Source of the DNA: Hymenobacter mellowenesis
GTDB lineage: Bacteria; Bacteroidota; Bacteroidia; Cytophagales; Hymenobacteraceae
Reading direction: 5' to 3'
DNA: 64,000 bases
NCBI RefSeq assembly: GCF_030581005.1
Contig: NZ_JAUQSX010000013.1
Location: 62,001-126,000, forward strand
Shown here: one piece after another, positions 57,359 to 64,000 of the stretch
How positions within the stretch are numbered: the first letter of the stretch is position 1
How the letters are laid out: each line of letters begins with the position of its first letter
Program-made: the position numbers and the translations under genes
The notes under the pieces: model-generated
Database searches by the model: none
Seen by the model: the letters and a program-made list of their open reading frames with translations, nothing else
Told to the model about the DNA's origin: nothing

Positions 57359-59083
57359 ATGAATCGTAGACATTTCCTCCATCGAAACGCCGCCGTAATG
57401 AGAGCCCCGGCCGTGGCTGTGCGGAAGGCGCCCGCCGCCACGCAGCAGGACCCGCCCGAAACCGTGAGCCGCTACGCCAACAAGGTGCTGCCTACGTTCG
57501 CGTCGCGCCTCACCAGCACACTCACCCCCTACACCGGCACCTGGGGCGAGGCGCAGGCCGCGCACCTGCTACGCCGCTGCTTGTTTGGCCCCACCCGCCC
57601 CGAGATTCAAACGGCCGCCGCTTCCACCCTCACGGCCGTGCTCAACGGCCTGCTCACGGCCCCCGCCACCGCGCCCGACCCGCCGCTGAATGTATCCACT
57701 ACCGACACCAGCGTGGCCATCGGCACGACCTGGACGGCAGAGGTGTTCGACCAGAATTTTGAGGGGGTGCGGCGCACCTCGCTGCGCGACTGGTGGCTGG
57801 GCCAGTTGCTGACGCAAAACACCTCGCTGGCGGAGAAAATGACGCTGTTCTGGCACAACCATTTCGTGGTGGAGTTTGGCGACATCAACGATGCCCGCAT
57901 GGGCTACGAGTACTGCCGCCTGCTGCGCCAGCACGCGCTGGGCAACGTGAAGCAGCTGGCCAAGGACGTGACCGTGACGCCGGCCATGTTGCGCTACCTC
58001 AATGGCAACCAAAGCGTGGTGGGTGCCCCCAACGAGAACTACGGCCGCGAGCTGCTGGAGCTGTTCACGGTGGGCAAGGGCCCGCTGATTGCGGCCGGCA
58101 ACTACACCAACTACACCGAGGCCGACGTGCAGGCCGCCGCCAAAGTCCTCACCGGCTGGCGCGACCAGGCCGCGCCGGTGGGCAGCTACTTCACCGCCAG
58201 CCGCCACGACACGACTACCAAGACGTTCTCGTCGGCCTTCGGCAATGCCACCATCACCAGCAGCGGCGCTACGGAGTACCAGAGCCTCATCAACCTGATT
58301 TTCCAGCAGGCCGAGACGGCGCGCTTCATCGTGCGCAAGCTCTACCGCTGGTTTGTGTACTATGTGATTGACGCGCAGGTCGAAACCGACATCATTCGGC
58401 CCCTGGCTACGTTGCTGGTTTCCAGTAATTTTGAAGTGGCGCCGGTGCTGCGCACGCTGCTCAGCTCGGAGCATTTCTTCGATGTGCAGAATCAGGGCTG
58501 CCTCATCAAGAACCCGCTCGATTTCACGGTGGGGCTGTGCCGGCAGATGCAGGTGGCGTTTCCGCCGGCTTCCGGCGCGGTGGCGCAGTACGGCATGTGG
58601 AATTACCTGAACGCCGTGACGTCGCTGCAGCAGCAGGTTATCGGCGACCCGCCGAACGTGGCGGGCTGGGCGGCTTACTACCAGACGCCGCAGTTCCACG
58701 AACTATGGATAAACGCTGTGACGCTGCCCCGCCGCAACCAGATTACGGACCTGCTCATCGGCTCCGGCTACACGCGCAACGGCGTCAAGATTGTGATTGA
58801 CGTGCTGGCGCTCACGCAGTCCTTCCCGGCCGCCACGGCTTCGGATTGCAACCTGCTCATTGCCGAGTATGTGAAGCTGATGGTGCCCATCACCCTCACG
58901 GCCAACCAGCTGGCTTTCCTGAAAACGGCGCTGCTGCCGGGCCTGCCCGATTTTGAGTGGACCGTGGAGTGGCAGCAGTACCTGGCCGCGCCCACCAACA
59001 CGGCCAAAAAAGCCGCCGTGACCACCAAGCTGCAAGCCATGCTACGCGCCCTGATGGGCCTGGCCGAGTATCACCTTTCTTAA
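57359..59083 (+). CDS. DUF1800 family protein
   Basis: 574 residues from ATG 57359. It matches DUF1800: 'AAHLLRRCLFGPTRPEI', 'LRDWWLGQLLTQNTSLAEKMTLFWHNHFV', and 'NQSVVGAPNENYGRELLELFTVGKG', 'NVAGWAAYYQTPQFHELW'. The pattern starts with a 'MNRRHFLHRNAA' twin-arginine-like head, suggesting export by the Tat route. Always paired with DUF1501 in Bacteroidota, as here (101-base gap). Function is unknown to me; the pair is linked to surface or periplasmic steps. Confidence 0.9.
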   Translation: MNRRHFLHRNAAVMRAPAVAVRKAPAATQQDPPETVSRYANKVLPTFASRLTSTLTPYTGTWGEAQAAHLLRRCLFGPTRPEIQTAAASTLTAVLNGLLTAPATAPDPPLNVSTTDTSVAIGTTWTAEVFDQNFEGVRRTSLRDWWLGQLLTQNTSLAEKMTLFWHNHFVVEFGDINDARMGYEYCRLLRQHALGNVKQLAKDVTVTPAMLRYLNGNQSVVGAPNENYGRELLELFTVGKGPLIAAGNYTNYTEADVQAAAKVLTGWRDQAAPVGSYFTASRHDTTTKTFSSAFGNATITSSGATEYQSLINLIFQQAETARFIVRKLYRWFVYYVIDAQVETDIIRPLATLLVSSNFEVAPVLRTLLSSEHFFDVQNQGCLIKNPLDFTVGLCRQMQVAFPPASGAVAQYGMWNYLNAVTSLQQQVIGDPPNVAGWAAYYQTPQFHELWINAVTLPRRNQITDLLIGSGYTRNGVKIVIDVLALTQSFPAATASDCNLLIAEYVKLMVPITLTANQLAFLKTALLPGLPDFEWTVEWQQYLAAPTNTAKKAAVTTKLQAMLRALMGLAEYHLS

Positions 59084-59180
59084 GCTGTTAGCTGACAGCT
59101 GCTAGCTGTTGGCTCTCGCAAATTCTCATTCGTCAATTGAAGCTGCTGGCTAATGGCTAACAGCTCCTAGCTAACGGCTT
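59084..59180. repeat. AGCT-rich imperfect inverted repeat
   Basis: Arms 59083-59114 (AGCTGTTAGCTGACAGCTGC type) and 59140-59180 (AGCTGCTGGC...CTAACGGCT type) are imperfect complements. The right arm ends 5 bases before the DUF1501 ATG. Similar GCTAGCAGCTGAGAGC sequence is at 36580-36611 ahead of another gene. Confidence 0.65.
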
Positions 59181-59184
59181 ATTT

Positions 59185-60759
59185 ATGAAACGTCGCGAAT
59201 TTCTACAAACCACGGCTGCGGCCGCTGCCGGCACGGCTTTTTTGAGTGGAATGCCGGTGGGAGCCTACGGGTACTCGCCCGAGCTGGCGGCCCTCACCAA
59301 TGCCACCACGCAGTCGGATAAGGTGCTGGTCATCATTCAGCTGCAGGGCGGCAATGATGGCCTGAACATGATTATCCCGCTCGACCAGTATTCGGCCCTG
59401 ATGGCGGCGCGGCCTAACATCGCGCTGCCCCAGAACCAGGTGCTGACGCTCACCACGGCCACGGGCATTCACCCGGCCATGGCCTCGCTCCAGAACCTGT
59501 ACCAGAACGGCAAGCTGGGCGTGGTGCAGAGCGTGGGCTACCCCAGCCCCAACTTCTCGCACTTCCGGGCCACCGACATCTGGACTTCGGGCTCCGACTC
59601 GAACGTGACCTGGAACACCGGCTGGGCCGGCCGCTACCTCGATGGCGAATACGCGGGCTTCCCCACCGGCTACCCCAACACCCAGAACCCTGACCCGCTG
59701 GCCATCAGCATCGGCTCGGTGGTGAGCAACTGCGTGCAGGGCCCCAGCGTGAACATGGGCATGGCCATTGCCAGCACGTCGTCGTTCTATCAGCTGTTGA
59801 GCGGCGGCGTGGACGCGGCCCCCAACACCCCCGCCGGCCACGAGCTGACGTTTATTCGGCAAGTGGTGAGCCAGACGCAGGTGTACACCACCACCATTCA
59901 GGCGGCGGCCCGGCGCGCCCAGAACCTCTCGCCGCTCTATCCCGCCGCCGGCCAGAACTCGCTGGCCGACCAGCTCAAAATAGTAGCCCAGCTGGTGGCC
60001 GGCGGCCTGCAAACGCGCATCTACGTGTGCACGCTGGGCGGCTTCGACACCCACACGCTGCAGGTGCCCGCCACGGGTAGCACTACCGGCGGCGCCCACG
60101 CCACGCTGCTGGGCAAGATTGCTGAGGCTGTGAACGCCTTCCAGGACGACCTGAGCCGCCTGGCGGTGCAGGACCGGGTAGTGGGCATGACCTTCTCAGA
60201 ATTCGGCCGGCGCATCAAGGCCAACTCGGGTTTCGGCACCGACCACGGGGCCGCCGCGCCGCTGTTCGTATTCGGCACCAAGGTGAACCCCATCGTGCAC
60301 GGCGCCAACCCCACGCTGCCCGCCAATGCCGGCGTGAACGACAACATCCCGATGCTCTACGACTTCCGCAGCATCTACACCAGCATTTTGCAGGACTGGT
60401 TCCGGGTGACGCCGGCCACGCTCACGCAGCTTTTCGGCCGCAGCTTCCCCTACGTGCCCGTGCTGCGGCCCGGCGCGCTGGCGACGGCCAAAACCCAGGA
60501 CGTGGCCGATTTTACGGTGTATCCCAACCCCGTGGCGCGCGACGGCCGCACCACCGTGGCCTACGACAGCGCCGGCGGCCACGTGCAGGTGGTGCTGCTC
60601 GATGCGCTGGGCCGCGAAGTGCGCCGTTCCGTTGACCGTGTGCTGGCCAGCGGCCCGCAGTTCCTGCCGCTGGACCTGAGTGGTTTGGCTCCGGGAGCTT
60701 ACCACTGCCAGGTGCGCGAAGCCCAACGGACGGGCTCGCGCATCGTGGTGGTCGAGTAG
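59185..60759 (+). CDS. DUF1501 protein with T9SS type A sorting domain
   Basis: 524 residues. A twin-arginine signal (KRREFLQTTAAAAAGTAFL) is followed by the DUF1501 domain: 'DKVLVIIQLQGGNDGLNMIIPL', 'VGYPSPNFSHFRATDIWTSG', 'MTFSEFGRRIKAN', and 'GTDHGAAAPLFVFG'. A C-terminal type A T9SS sorting domain follows (about 440-524, 'FTVYPNPVARDGRTTVAYDS' then 'LGREVRR...LSGLAPGAYHCQV'). DUF1501 members belong to an alkaline-phosphatase-like (sulfatase-type) superfamily. Combined signal and tail predict export to the surface. The DUF1800 gene is upstream. Confidence 0.93.
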   Translation: MKRREFLQTTAAAAAGTAFLSGMPVGAYGYSPELAALTNATTQSDKVLVIIQLQGGNDGLNMIIPLDQYSALMAARPNIALPQNQVLTLTTATGIHPAMASLQNLYQNGKLGVVQSVGYPSPNFSHFRATDIWTSGSDSNVTWNTGWAGRYLDGEYAGFPTGYPNTQNPDPLAISIGSVVSNCVQGPSVNMGMAIASTSSFYQLLSGGVDAAPNTPAGHELTFIRQVVSQTQVYTTTIQAAARRAQNLSPLYPAAGQNSLADQLKIVAQLVAGGLQTRIYVCTLGGFDTHTLQVPATGSTTGGAHATLLGKIAEAVNAFQDDLSRLAVQDRVVGMTFSEFGRRIKANSGFGTDHGAAAPLFVFGTKVNPIVHGANPTLPANAGVNDNIPMLYDFRSIYTSILQDWFRVTPATLTQLFGRSFPYVPVLRPGALATAKTQDVADFTVYPNPVARDGRTTVAYDSAGGHVQVVLLDALGREVRRSVDRVLASGPQFLPLDLSGLAPGAYHCQVREAQRTGSRIVVVE

Positions 60760-60776
60760 GCCGGCAAAGCATCAGG

Positions 60777-60839
60777 AAATAACCGACAATGGATTTGGCT
60801 GACCAAGAAAAGGTTAGTTGAATCCATTGTCGGTTATTT
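60777..60839. repeat. Perfect 19-base inverted repeat
   Basis: Arms 60777-60795 (AAATAACCGACAATGGATT) and 60821-60839 are exact complements around a 25-base centre. It is downstream of the DUF1501 gene and may serve as its terminator, with a following TTTT. Confidence 0.85.
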
Positions 60840-60949
60840 TAAATGAATGTATCGAAAAAGGTAGACGGCGCCCGGGGTTTTGCGTAGAGGATTTTCCGGG
60901 GCAGGCGCCCCGTTTCCCTTCATTCCTCCTTCAAAAATCCCTTCTTTCT

Positions 60950-61261
60950 ATGGAAGCGCAAATCGAACAACAACTCGAAAAAATTCTGCCTGAAGACCTT
61001 GCCCGGACCTTCGAAAGTGCCTACCACGTATTCCAGGGTAACCACGACCACATGGACGACCTGCTGAAAAACGGCGGCATCCTCCTGCGCAAGGCCACCC
61101 GGAATTTCACGCCCACTCAAATGATTCTCGGCATCGCGGCCCTGGCTGCCGTGGCTGTGGTGCTCATCAACCGCGCCACCGATGACGACCACGAAGGCGA
61201 AGCCCACGACGTGAGCAAAGACGACAACAAGCGCCAGCTTGGCGATAAAGACAAGAAATAG
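60950..61261 (+). CDS. Small membrane protein
   Basis: 103 residues from ATG 60950. A helical, acidic N-terminal half ('EAQIEQQLEKILPEDLARTF') with His/Asp-rich 'FQGNHDHMDDLLKNGG', one transmembrane helix ('MILGIAALAAVAVVLINRA', about 65-83) and a charged Asp/Glu/Lys tail. ATG 60950 is used; the frame upstream passes through the inverted repeat. No family recognised. Followed by a shared terminator. Confidence 0.65.
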   Translation: MEAQIEQQLEKILPEDLARTFESAYHVFQGNHDHMDDLLKNGGILLRKATRNFTPTQMILGIAALAAVAVVLINRATDDDHEGEAHDVSKDDNKRQLGDKDKK

Positions 61262-61284
61262 AATAGGTTCGACCCCGAACCCAG

Positions 61285-61317
61285 AAAAGCGGTGCCAGCC
61301 CAGGCGCCGCTTTTTTT
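61285..61317. terminator. Terminator between convergent genes
   Basis: AAAAGCGGTGCC (61285-61296) pairs with GGCGCCGCTTTTTTT (61303-61317) with one mismatch, A-run before and T-run after. Confidence 0.85.
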
Positions 61318-61340
61318 ATGCCCTGCCCGCGCTGGTTGGG

Positions 61341-62474
61341 CTAGCGAATATTGACGACAACCGGCACCACCAGCCGCACCGCCACGGGTTGCCCGCGCTG
61401 CCGGCCGGGTTCGAAGCGGGGCAGGCGCAGCACCGCCGCCAGCACTGCCTCATCCACGGGCCCGCTGATGCTTTGGCGCATCACGGGGCGGGTCACGCGG
61501 CCGTCGGGCTCTACCACGAAGCTGACCTGGCCGTCGCCGTTGGTGATGTGCTCGGGGTAGGCAATCAGCTCCTGCAGAGTTGCTTGCACGGCGTCGGGGC
61601 CTGGCCGGCCGGGCAGGGTGGGCATTTGCTCAACCTGACTGTATACTTGGTTTTCGGGCACCGGGGGCGCCGTGCCGGCGGGTGGGGCCGGCGGCCGGAA
61701 CCAGATGTTGAGGGTTTGGTACACGGCCACGGGCTGGTCGTCGTAGCCCAAGGCAGGCTGCCAGCGGGGCATGGCGCGCACAAAGCGCAGGGCCTCGTCG
61801 TCGCAGCTGGCGCACAGGGAGCTTTGGACCTCGCAGGCACCTAGCCGGCCATCGGCCTTAAGCACCGCTCGCACAGCCACGCGGCCCTGCAGGTCGCGCT
61901 GACGGACCTCGGCCGGCGTGGTCAGGTTCTTTTCGATGTACTGTTCCAGCGCCGCCTCGCCGCCGGGGAATTGCGCCTGGCGGGCTACCTCATTAGCAGC
62001 AAATACGTGGCGCGGCGACAGGAACATTACCGGCAGCGTGAGCAGAGTGGCTACGGGCTGGTTGTAAAAGCGGCCGGGCACGAGGCGCGGCAGGCGCCTG
62101 ACGGCGGCCAGCGCAGCCGCGTCGCAGGCGGGGTTGAGGGACTGCACCACGGTGGCCTGCCGCCCCACGCCGCTCACCCCAATGACGACGCGCACGAACA
62201 CGCGGCCCTCCACGCGGCCCTCGCGGACTTCGGCAGGCAACTGCACAAGCTTCTGCACGGCTTTCACCAACGCTACATTGCCCCCGCCGCCGGGCAGGGC
62301 GGGCATTTGCTCTACCTGGCTGAATACTTGGGTGGTATCGACGGCGTACTGGCCGTAGAGCTGCGCGACGGCGGGGCGAGCCAGACCGGGCAATAGCAGG
62401 AAAAGCAGCAGCGTGAGCCGCACCCCGGCGGGGTAGGCTAGGCGGCAAGCCGGTCTGAAAATGCGGGCATCCAT
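61341..62474 (-). CDS. Secreted protein with three TonB C-terminal-type domains
   Basis: 377 residues from ATG 62474. A signal peptide (LTLLLFLLLPGLARPAVAQ) leads to three TonB_C-like domains in tandem (about 52-135, 160-255 and 270-377). The first and third open with the same VEQMPxLPG segment; all have the 'GRV.VR.V...G....V..S....D.AAL..V..LPR..PG' pattern. There is no TonB N-terminal anchor or proline-rich spacer, so it cannot work as ordinary TonB. The ATG follows the promoter by 4 bases, so it may be leaderless; GTG at 62423 is a possible later start. Confidence 0.88.
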   Translation of the reverse strand: MDARIFRPACRLAYPAGVRLTLLLFLLLPGLARPAVAQLYGQYAVDTTQVFSQVEQMPALPGGGGNVALVKAVQKLVQLPAEVREGRVEGRVFVRVVIGVSGVGRQATVVQSLNPACDAAALAAVRRLPRLVPGRFYNQPVATLLTLPVMFLSPRHVFAANEVARQAQFPGGEAALEQYIEKNLTTPAEVRQRDLQGRVAVRAVLKADGRLGACEVQSSLCASCDDEALRFVRAMPRWQPALGYDDQPVAVYQTLNIWFRPPAPPAGTAPPVPENQVYSQVEQMPTLPGRPGPDAVQATLQELIAYPEHITNGDGQVSFVVEPDGRVTRPVMRQSISGPVDEAVLAAVLRLPRFEPGRQRGQPVAVRLVVPVVVNIR

Positions 62475-62478
62475 ACCG

Positions 62479-62486
62479 CAAAGGTA
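62479..62486 (-). promoter_or_regulatory. Promoter of the triple TonB-C gene
   Basis: The minus strand reads TACCTTTG, an exact TAnnTTTG, only 4 bases before the ATG at 62474. A TTGC at 62510-62507 (minus) may be the -33 element, with a 20-21 base spacer. Implies a leaderless transcript or a later start. Confidence 0.6.
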
Positions 62487-62527
62487 TTGCAGACGCAAAA
62501 CGACGGGCAATACCTGCGCGGGGCCAG

Positions 62528-62989
62528 CTATTGGGCCGCGGGCGGTGCTGCCACGGCAACTACGGGGAACACAATGGGCAGGCGCATCTGCACGGGCACG
62601 CGCTGGCCCTGCTGCCGGCCGGGCAGCAGGCGCGGCATCTTCTGCACAGCCGCTAGCACCGCACCATCCGGCCCGCTGCCGATGCCGGTGTCAATATAGC
62701 CATCCTTGAAAAGGCCATCGGCGCCAATGGTAAAGGCCACTACTACCCGACCCTTGCCACTTCTGGCCACGGCGGGATTGGTGCGCAGTATCGAGCGTTG
62801 AATGCCTTCGATAAGGGCCTGGCTGCCCCCGCCCGTGGGCAGCTGCGGCAGCTGCTCCACGTTGGTGTACACCTTCGCGGGCTCGGTGGAGGTGCTGGAC
62901 GAGGGCGCGCCCTGCGCGGCCACGGTAGCAGGAGCCGTTGGCGCAACGAAGCAGCTCAATACCAGCAAAGCAAAATGACGGGTTTTCAT
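62528..62989 (-). CDS. Secreted protein with a single TonB C-terminal-type domain
   Basis: 153 residues. A signal peptide (MKTRHFALLVLSCFVAPTAP) is followed by a Ser/Thr-rich spacer and one TonB_C domain with 'VYTNVEQLPQLPTGGGSQALIEGIQ', 'GRVVVAFTIGADGLFKDG' and 'VLAAVQKMPRLLPGRQQGQRV'. It shares the VEQxPxLP opening with its downstream neighbour and is on the same strand 54 bases upstream of it. The neighbour has its own promoter, so they are probably separately transcribed paralogues. Confidence 0.88.
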   Translation of the reverse strand: MKTRHFALLVLSCFVAPTAPATVAAQGAPSSSTSTEPAKVYTNVEQLPQLPTGGGSQALIEGIQRSILRTNPAVARSGKGRVVVAFTIGADGLFKDGYIDTGIGSGPDGAVLAAVQKMPRLLPGRQQGQRVPVQMRLPIVFPVVAVAAPPAAQ

Positions 62990-63028
62990 GGCAAGGCCAA
63001 GGGGCGGTTTGAACTGGCAGAAAAAGGA

Positions 63029-63122
63029 TTAGAGACGCAATGTTTTGCGTCTCGTCGGCCGCGCCGTTTGAGTGTCGGGCGGGCATCGTTCAACGACGAG
63101 ACGCAGAATATTGCGTCTCTAA
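63029..63122. repeat. Inverted repeat, family A, copy 2
   Basis: Arms 63029-63057 and 63091-63122, each with GAGACGCAA...TTGCGTCTC palindromes, as in copy 1 at 13-129. It lies between the TonB-C protein and the gene at the window edge. Confidence 0.85.
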
Positions 63123-63133
63123 TCCATAATAAC

Positions 63134-64000
63134 TTATTGGCCTTGCAAGGTCCAGGCCGTGGACACGCGCGGATGGGCCTCCTGCACCGAGCGCAGAAAC
63201 ACCAGCTCGTCGAGCTGACCAACGCGCCAGGTTTCCAGCATATTGTTGTAGAAGGGCGAGCCGGGGTTGCCGCTCTGCCCGCCGGGGTACACGCCGTAGG
63301 CGCGCACCTGCGGGCCCAGGGCCACCACCATGCGCCAGCTGGGGCCGTTGCGCTCCGAAGTGGCGTTCACGATGCCCGCGCCGCCGCCGCAGTCCACGTC
63401 CATCTGCCCGAAGCCGGGGAGCTGGAGCAGGTGCAGAATGTCGGTGCTTTTCTGGCTGGCCCAGCGCCACTTGGGCGAGAGCGGCCCGAACTTGCGGGTG
63501 AGCGAGTCGGTGGCGAAGCGCAGGCTTTGCAGCGCCAGCTGCGGCAGCGTTTCCTTGGCCGGCGTGCGCCGGTCGTCAATCCACGGCGAAGTTGGTTCGC
63601 TTAGAATCAGGTTGTTGGTGCGGTCGCGGGCGGGGTAGCGGTAGGCCGGGCCGGTGGGGTCGGTGGGGAAGTCGTCGTCCCAGAGGCGCTTCACTAGGTC
63701 ATTATACCAGAGGTTGAACACGCTGGGCCCGATGGCGTCGGCGGTGTACTGGTAGCGCCAGCGGCGCATTTCGGCCAGCACCCGGCCTTCAGGCGAGTCG
63801 GGAGTGGGCGGCGCGGCGCCGGCCGCTGGCTCGCTCACCAAGGCCAGCATTCGCGGCAGAATGAGCTGGGCGTTGAGGTCGAGCACGTCGTTCTGGAGCT
63901 GGCGCAGACTGTCGGGCGTCACCTGCGTCATGGCGGCCAGGCGCTCGTTGATGCGGTGGCCGCGCTCGTAGTTGGCGTAGGTCCAGTTCAGGTAATAGGG
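63134..64000 (-). CDS. Penicillin acylase family protein, C-terminal part (cut by the window end)
   Basis: At least 289 residues are visible; the frame remains open through 64000, so the true start is outside the window. The 'GPSWRMVVALGPQVRAYGVYPGGQSGNPGSPFYNN' part (split) and 'ETWRVGQLDEL' are the C-terminal signature of penicillin/acyl-homoserine-lactone acylases, N-terminal nucleophile hydrolases processed to two chains. The catalytic Ser and the alpha chain lie in the missing part. The substrate could be a beta-lactam, an acyl-homoserine lactone or a lipid amide. Confidence 0.85.
   Translation of the reverse strand, partial: PYYLNWTYANYERGHRINERLAAMTQVTPDSLRQLQNDVLDLNAQLILPRMLALVSEPAAGAAPPTPDSPEGRVLAEMRRWRYQYTADAIGPSVFNLWYNDLVKRLWDDDFPTDPTGPAYRYPARDRTNNLILSEPTSPWIDDRRTPAKETLPQLALQSLRFATDSLTRKFGPLSPKWRWASQKSTDILHLLQLPGFGQMDVDCGGGAGIVNATSERNGPSWRMVVALGPQVRAYGVYPGGQSGNPGSPFYNNMLETWRVGQLDELVFLRSVQEAHPRVSTAWTLQGQ

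Overview
The window is a gene-dense, GC-rich piece of a Bacteroidota chromosome, most like Hymenobacter or a relative in the Cytophagales. Evidence: type IX secretion (T9SS) C-terminal sorting domains on two proteins, promoters of the Bacteroidota form TAnnTTTG, a DUF1800/DUF1501 pair, two TonB-C proteins, a DksA-like protein without a zinc site, and RNase R, PiT and MMPL proteins of Bacteroidota type. There are no rRNA, tRNA, CRISPR or transposase genes. No genus can be proved from the sequence alone.

Layout. 0-6.3 kb: an ATE/Bpt-like aminoacyl-transferase, mnmG, a small membrane protein, then a methyltransferase / small membrane protein / Ig-like lipoprotein cluster with overlapping ends. 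6.3-8.5 kb: a non-coding region with many DnaA boxes and an AT-rich stretch (candidate oriC), two small genes and two more perfect DnaA boxes. 8.6-24 kb: phosphate transporter, glyS, a large T9SS surface protein, an MMPL/RND exporter, ileS and two tandem lspA genes. 24-33 kb: a fused oligopeptide ABC ATPase carrying a repeat element inside its coding frame, rnr, a polyprenyl synthase, a rhomboid protease, small membrane proteins and a glycerophosphodiesterase. 33-35.3 kb: an AT-rich helix-turn-helix gene surrounded by TGTTACA motifs, a perfect parS site, then DUF721 (DciA-like) and recF on the minus strand. 35.3-50 kb: pdhA, a TPR protein, ribH, a dksA-like gene, an RG-rich pseudouridine synthase, the coaX / outer-membrane protein / lptC / small protein / PpiD-SurA cluster, a TPR protein, a 37-residue membrane protein and recJ. 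50-64 kb: envelope and accessory genes (DoxX, acyl-CoA dehydrogenase, AraC regulator, lipoprotein, NlpC/P60, DUF1800-DUF1501, TonB-C proteins, and a penicillin-acylase-like gene cut by the window end).

The most coherent theme is the start of chromosome replication and segregation. mnmG, a dense DnaA-box cluster with an AT-rich flank, one perfect and one near-perfect parS site, recF and a DUF721/DciA-like gene all lie within about 35 kb. A second theme is the number of structured intergenic repeats: at least eight families of long inverted repeats, several with two or more copies, and one copy translated inside an ABC transporter.
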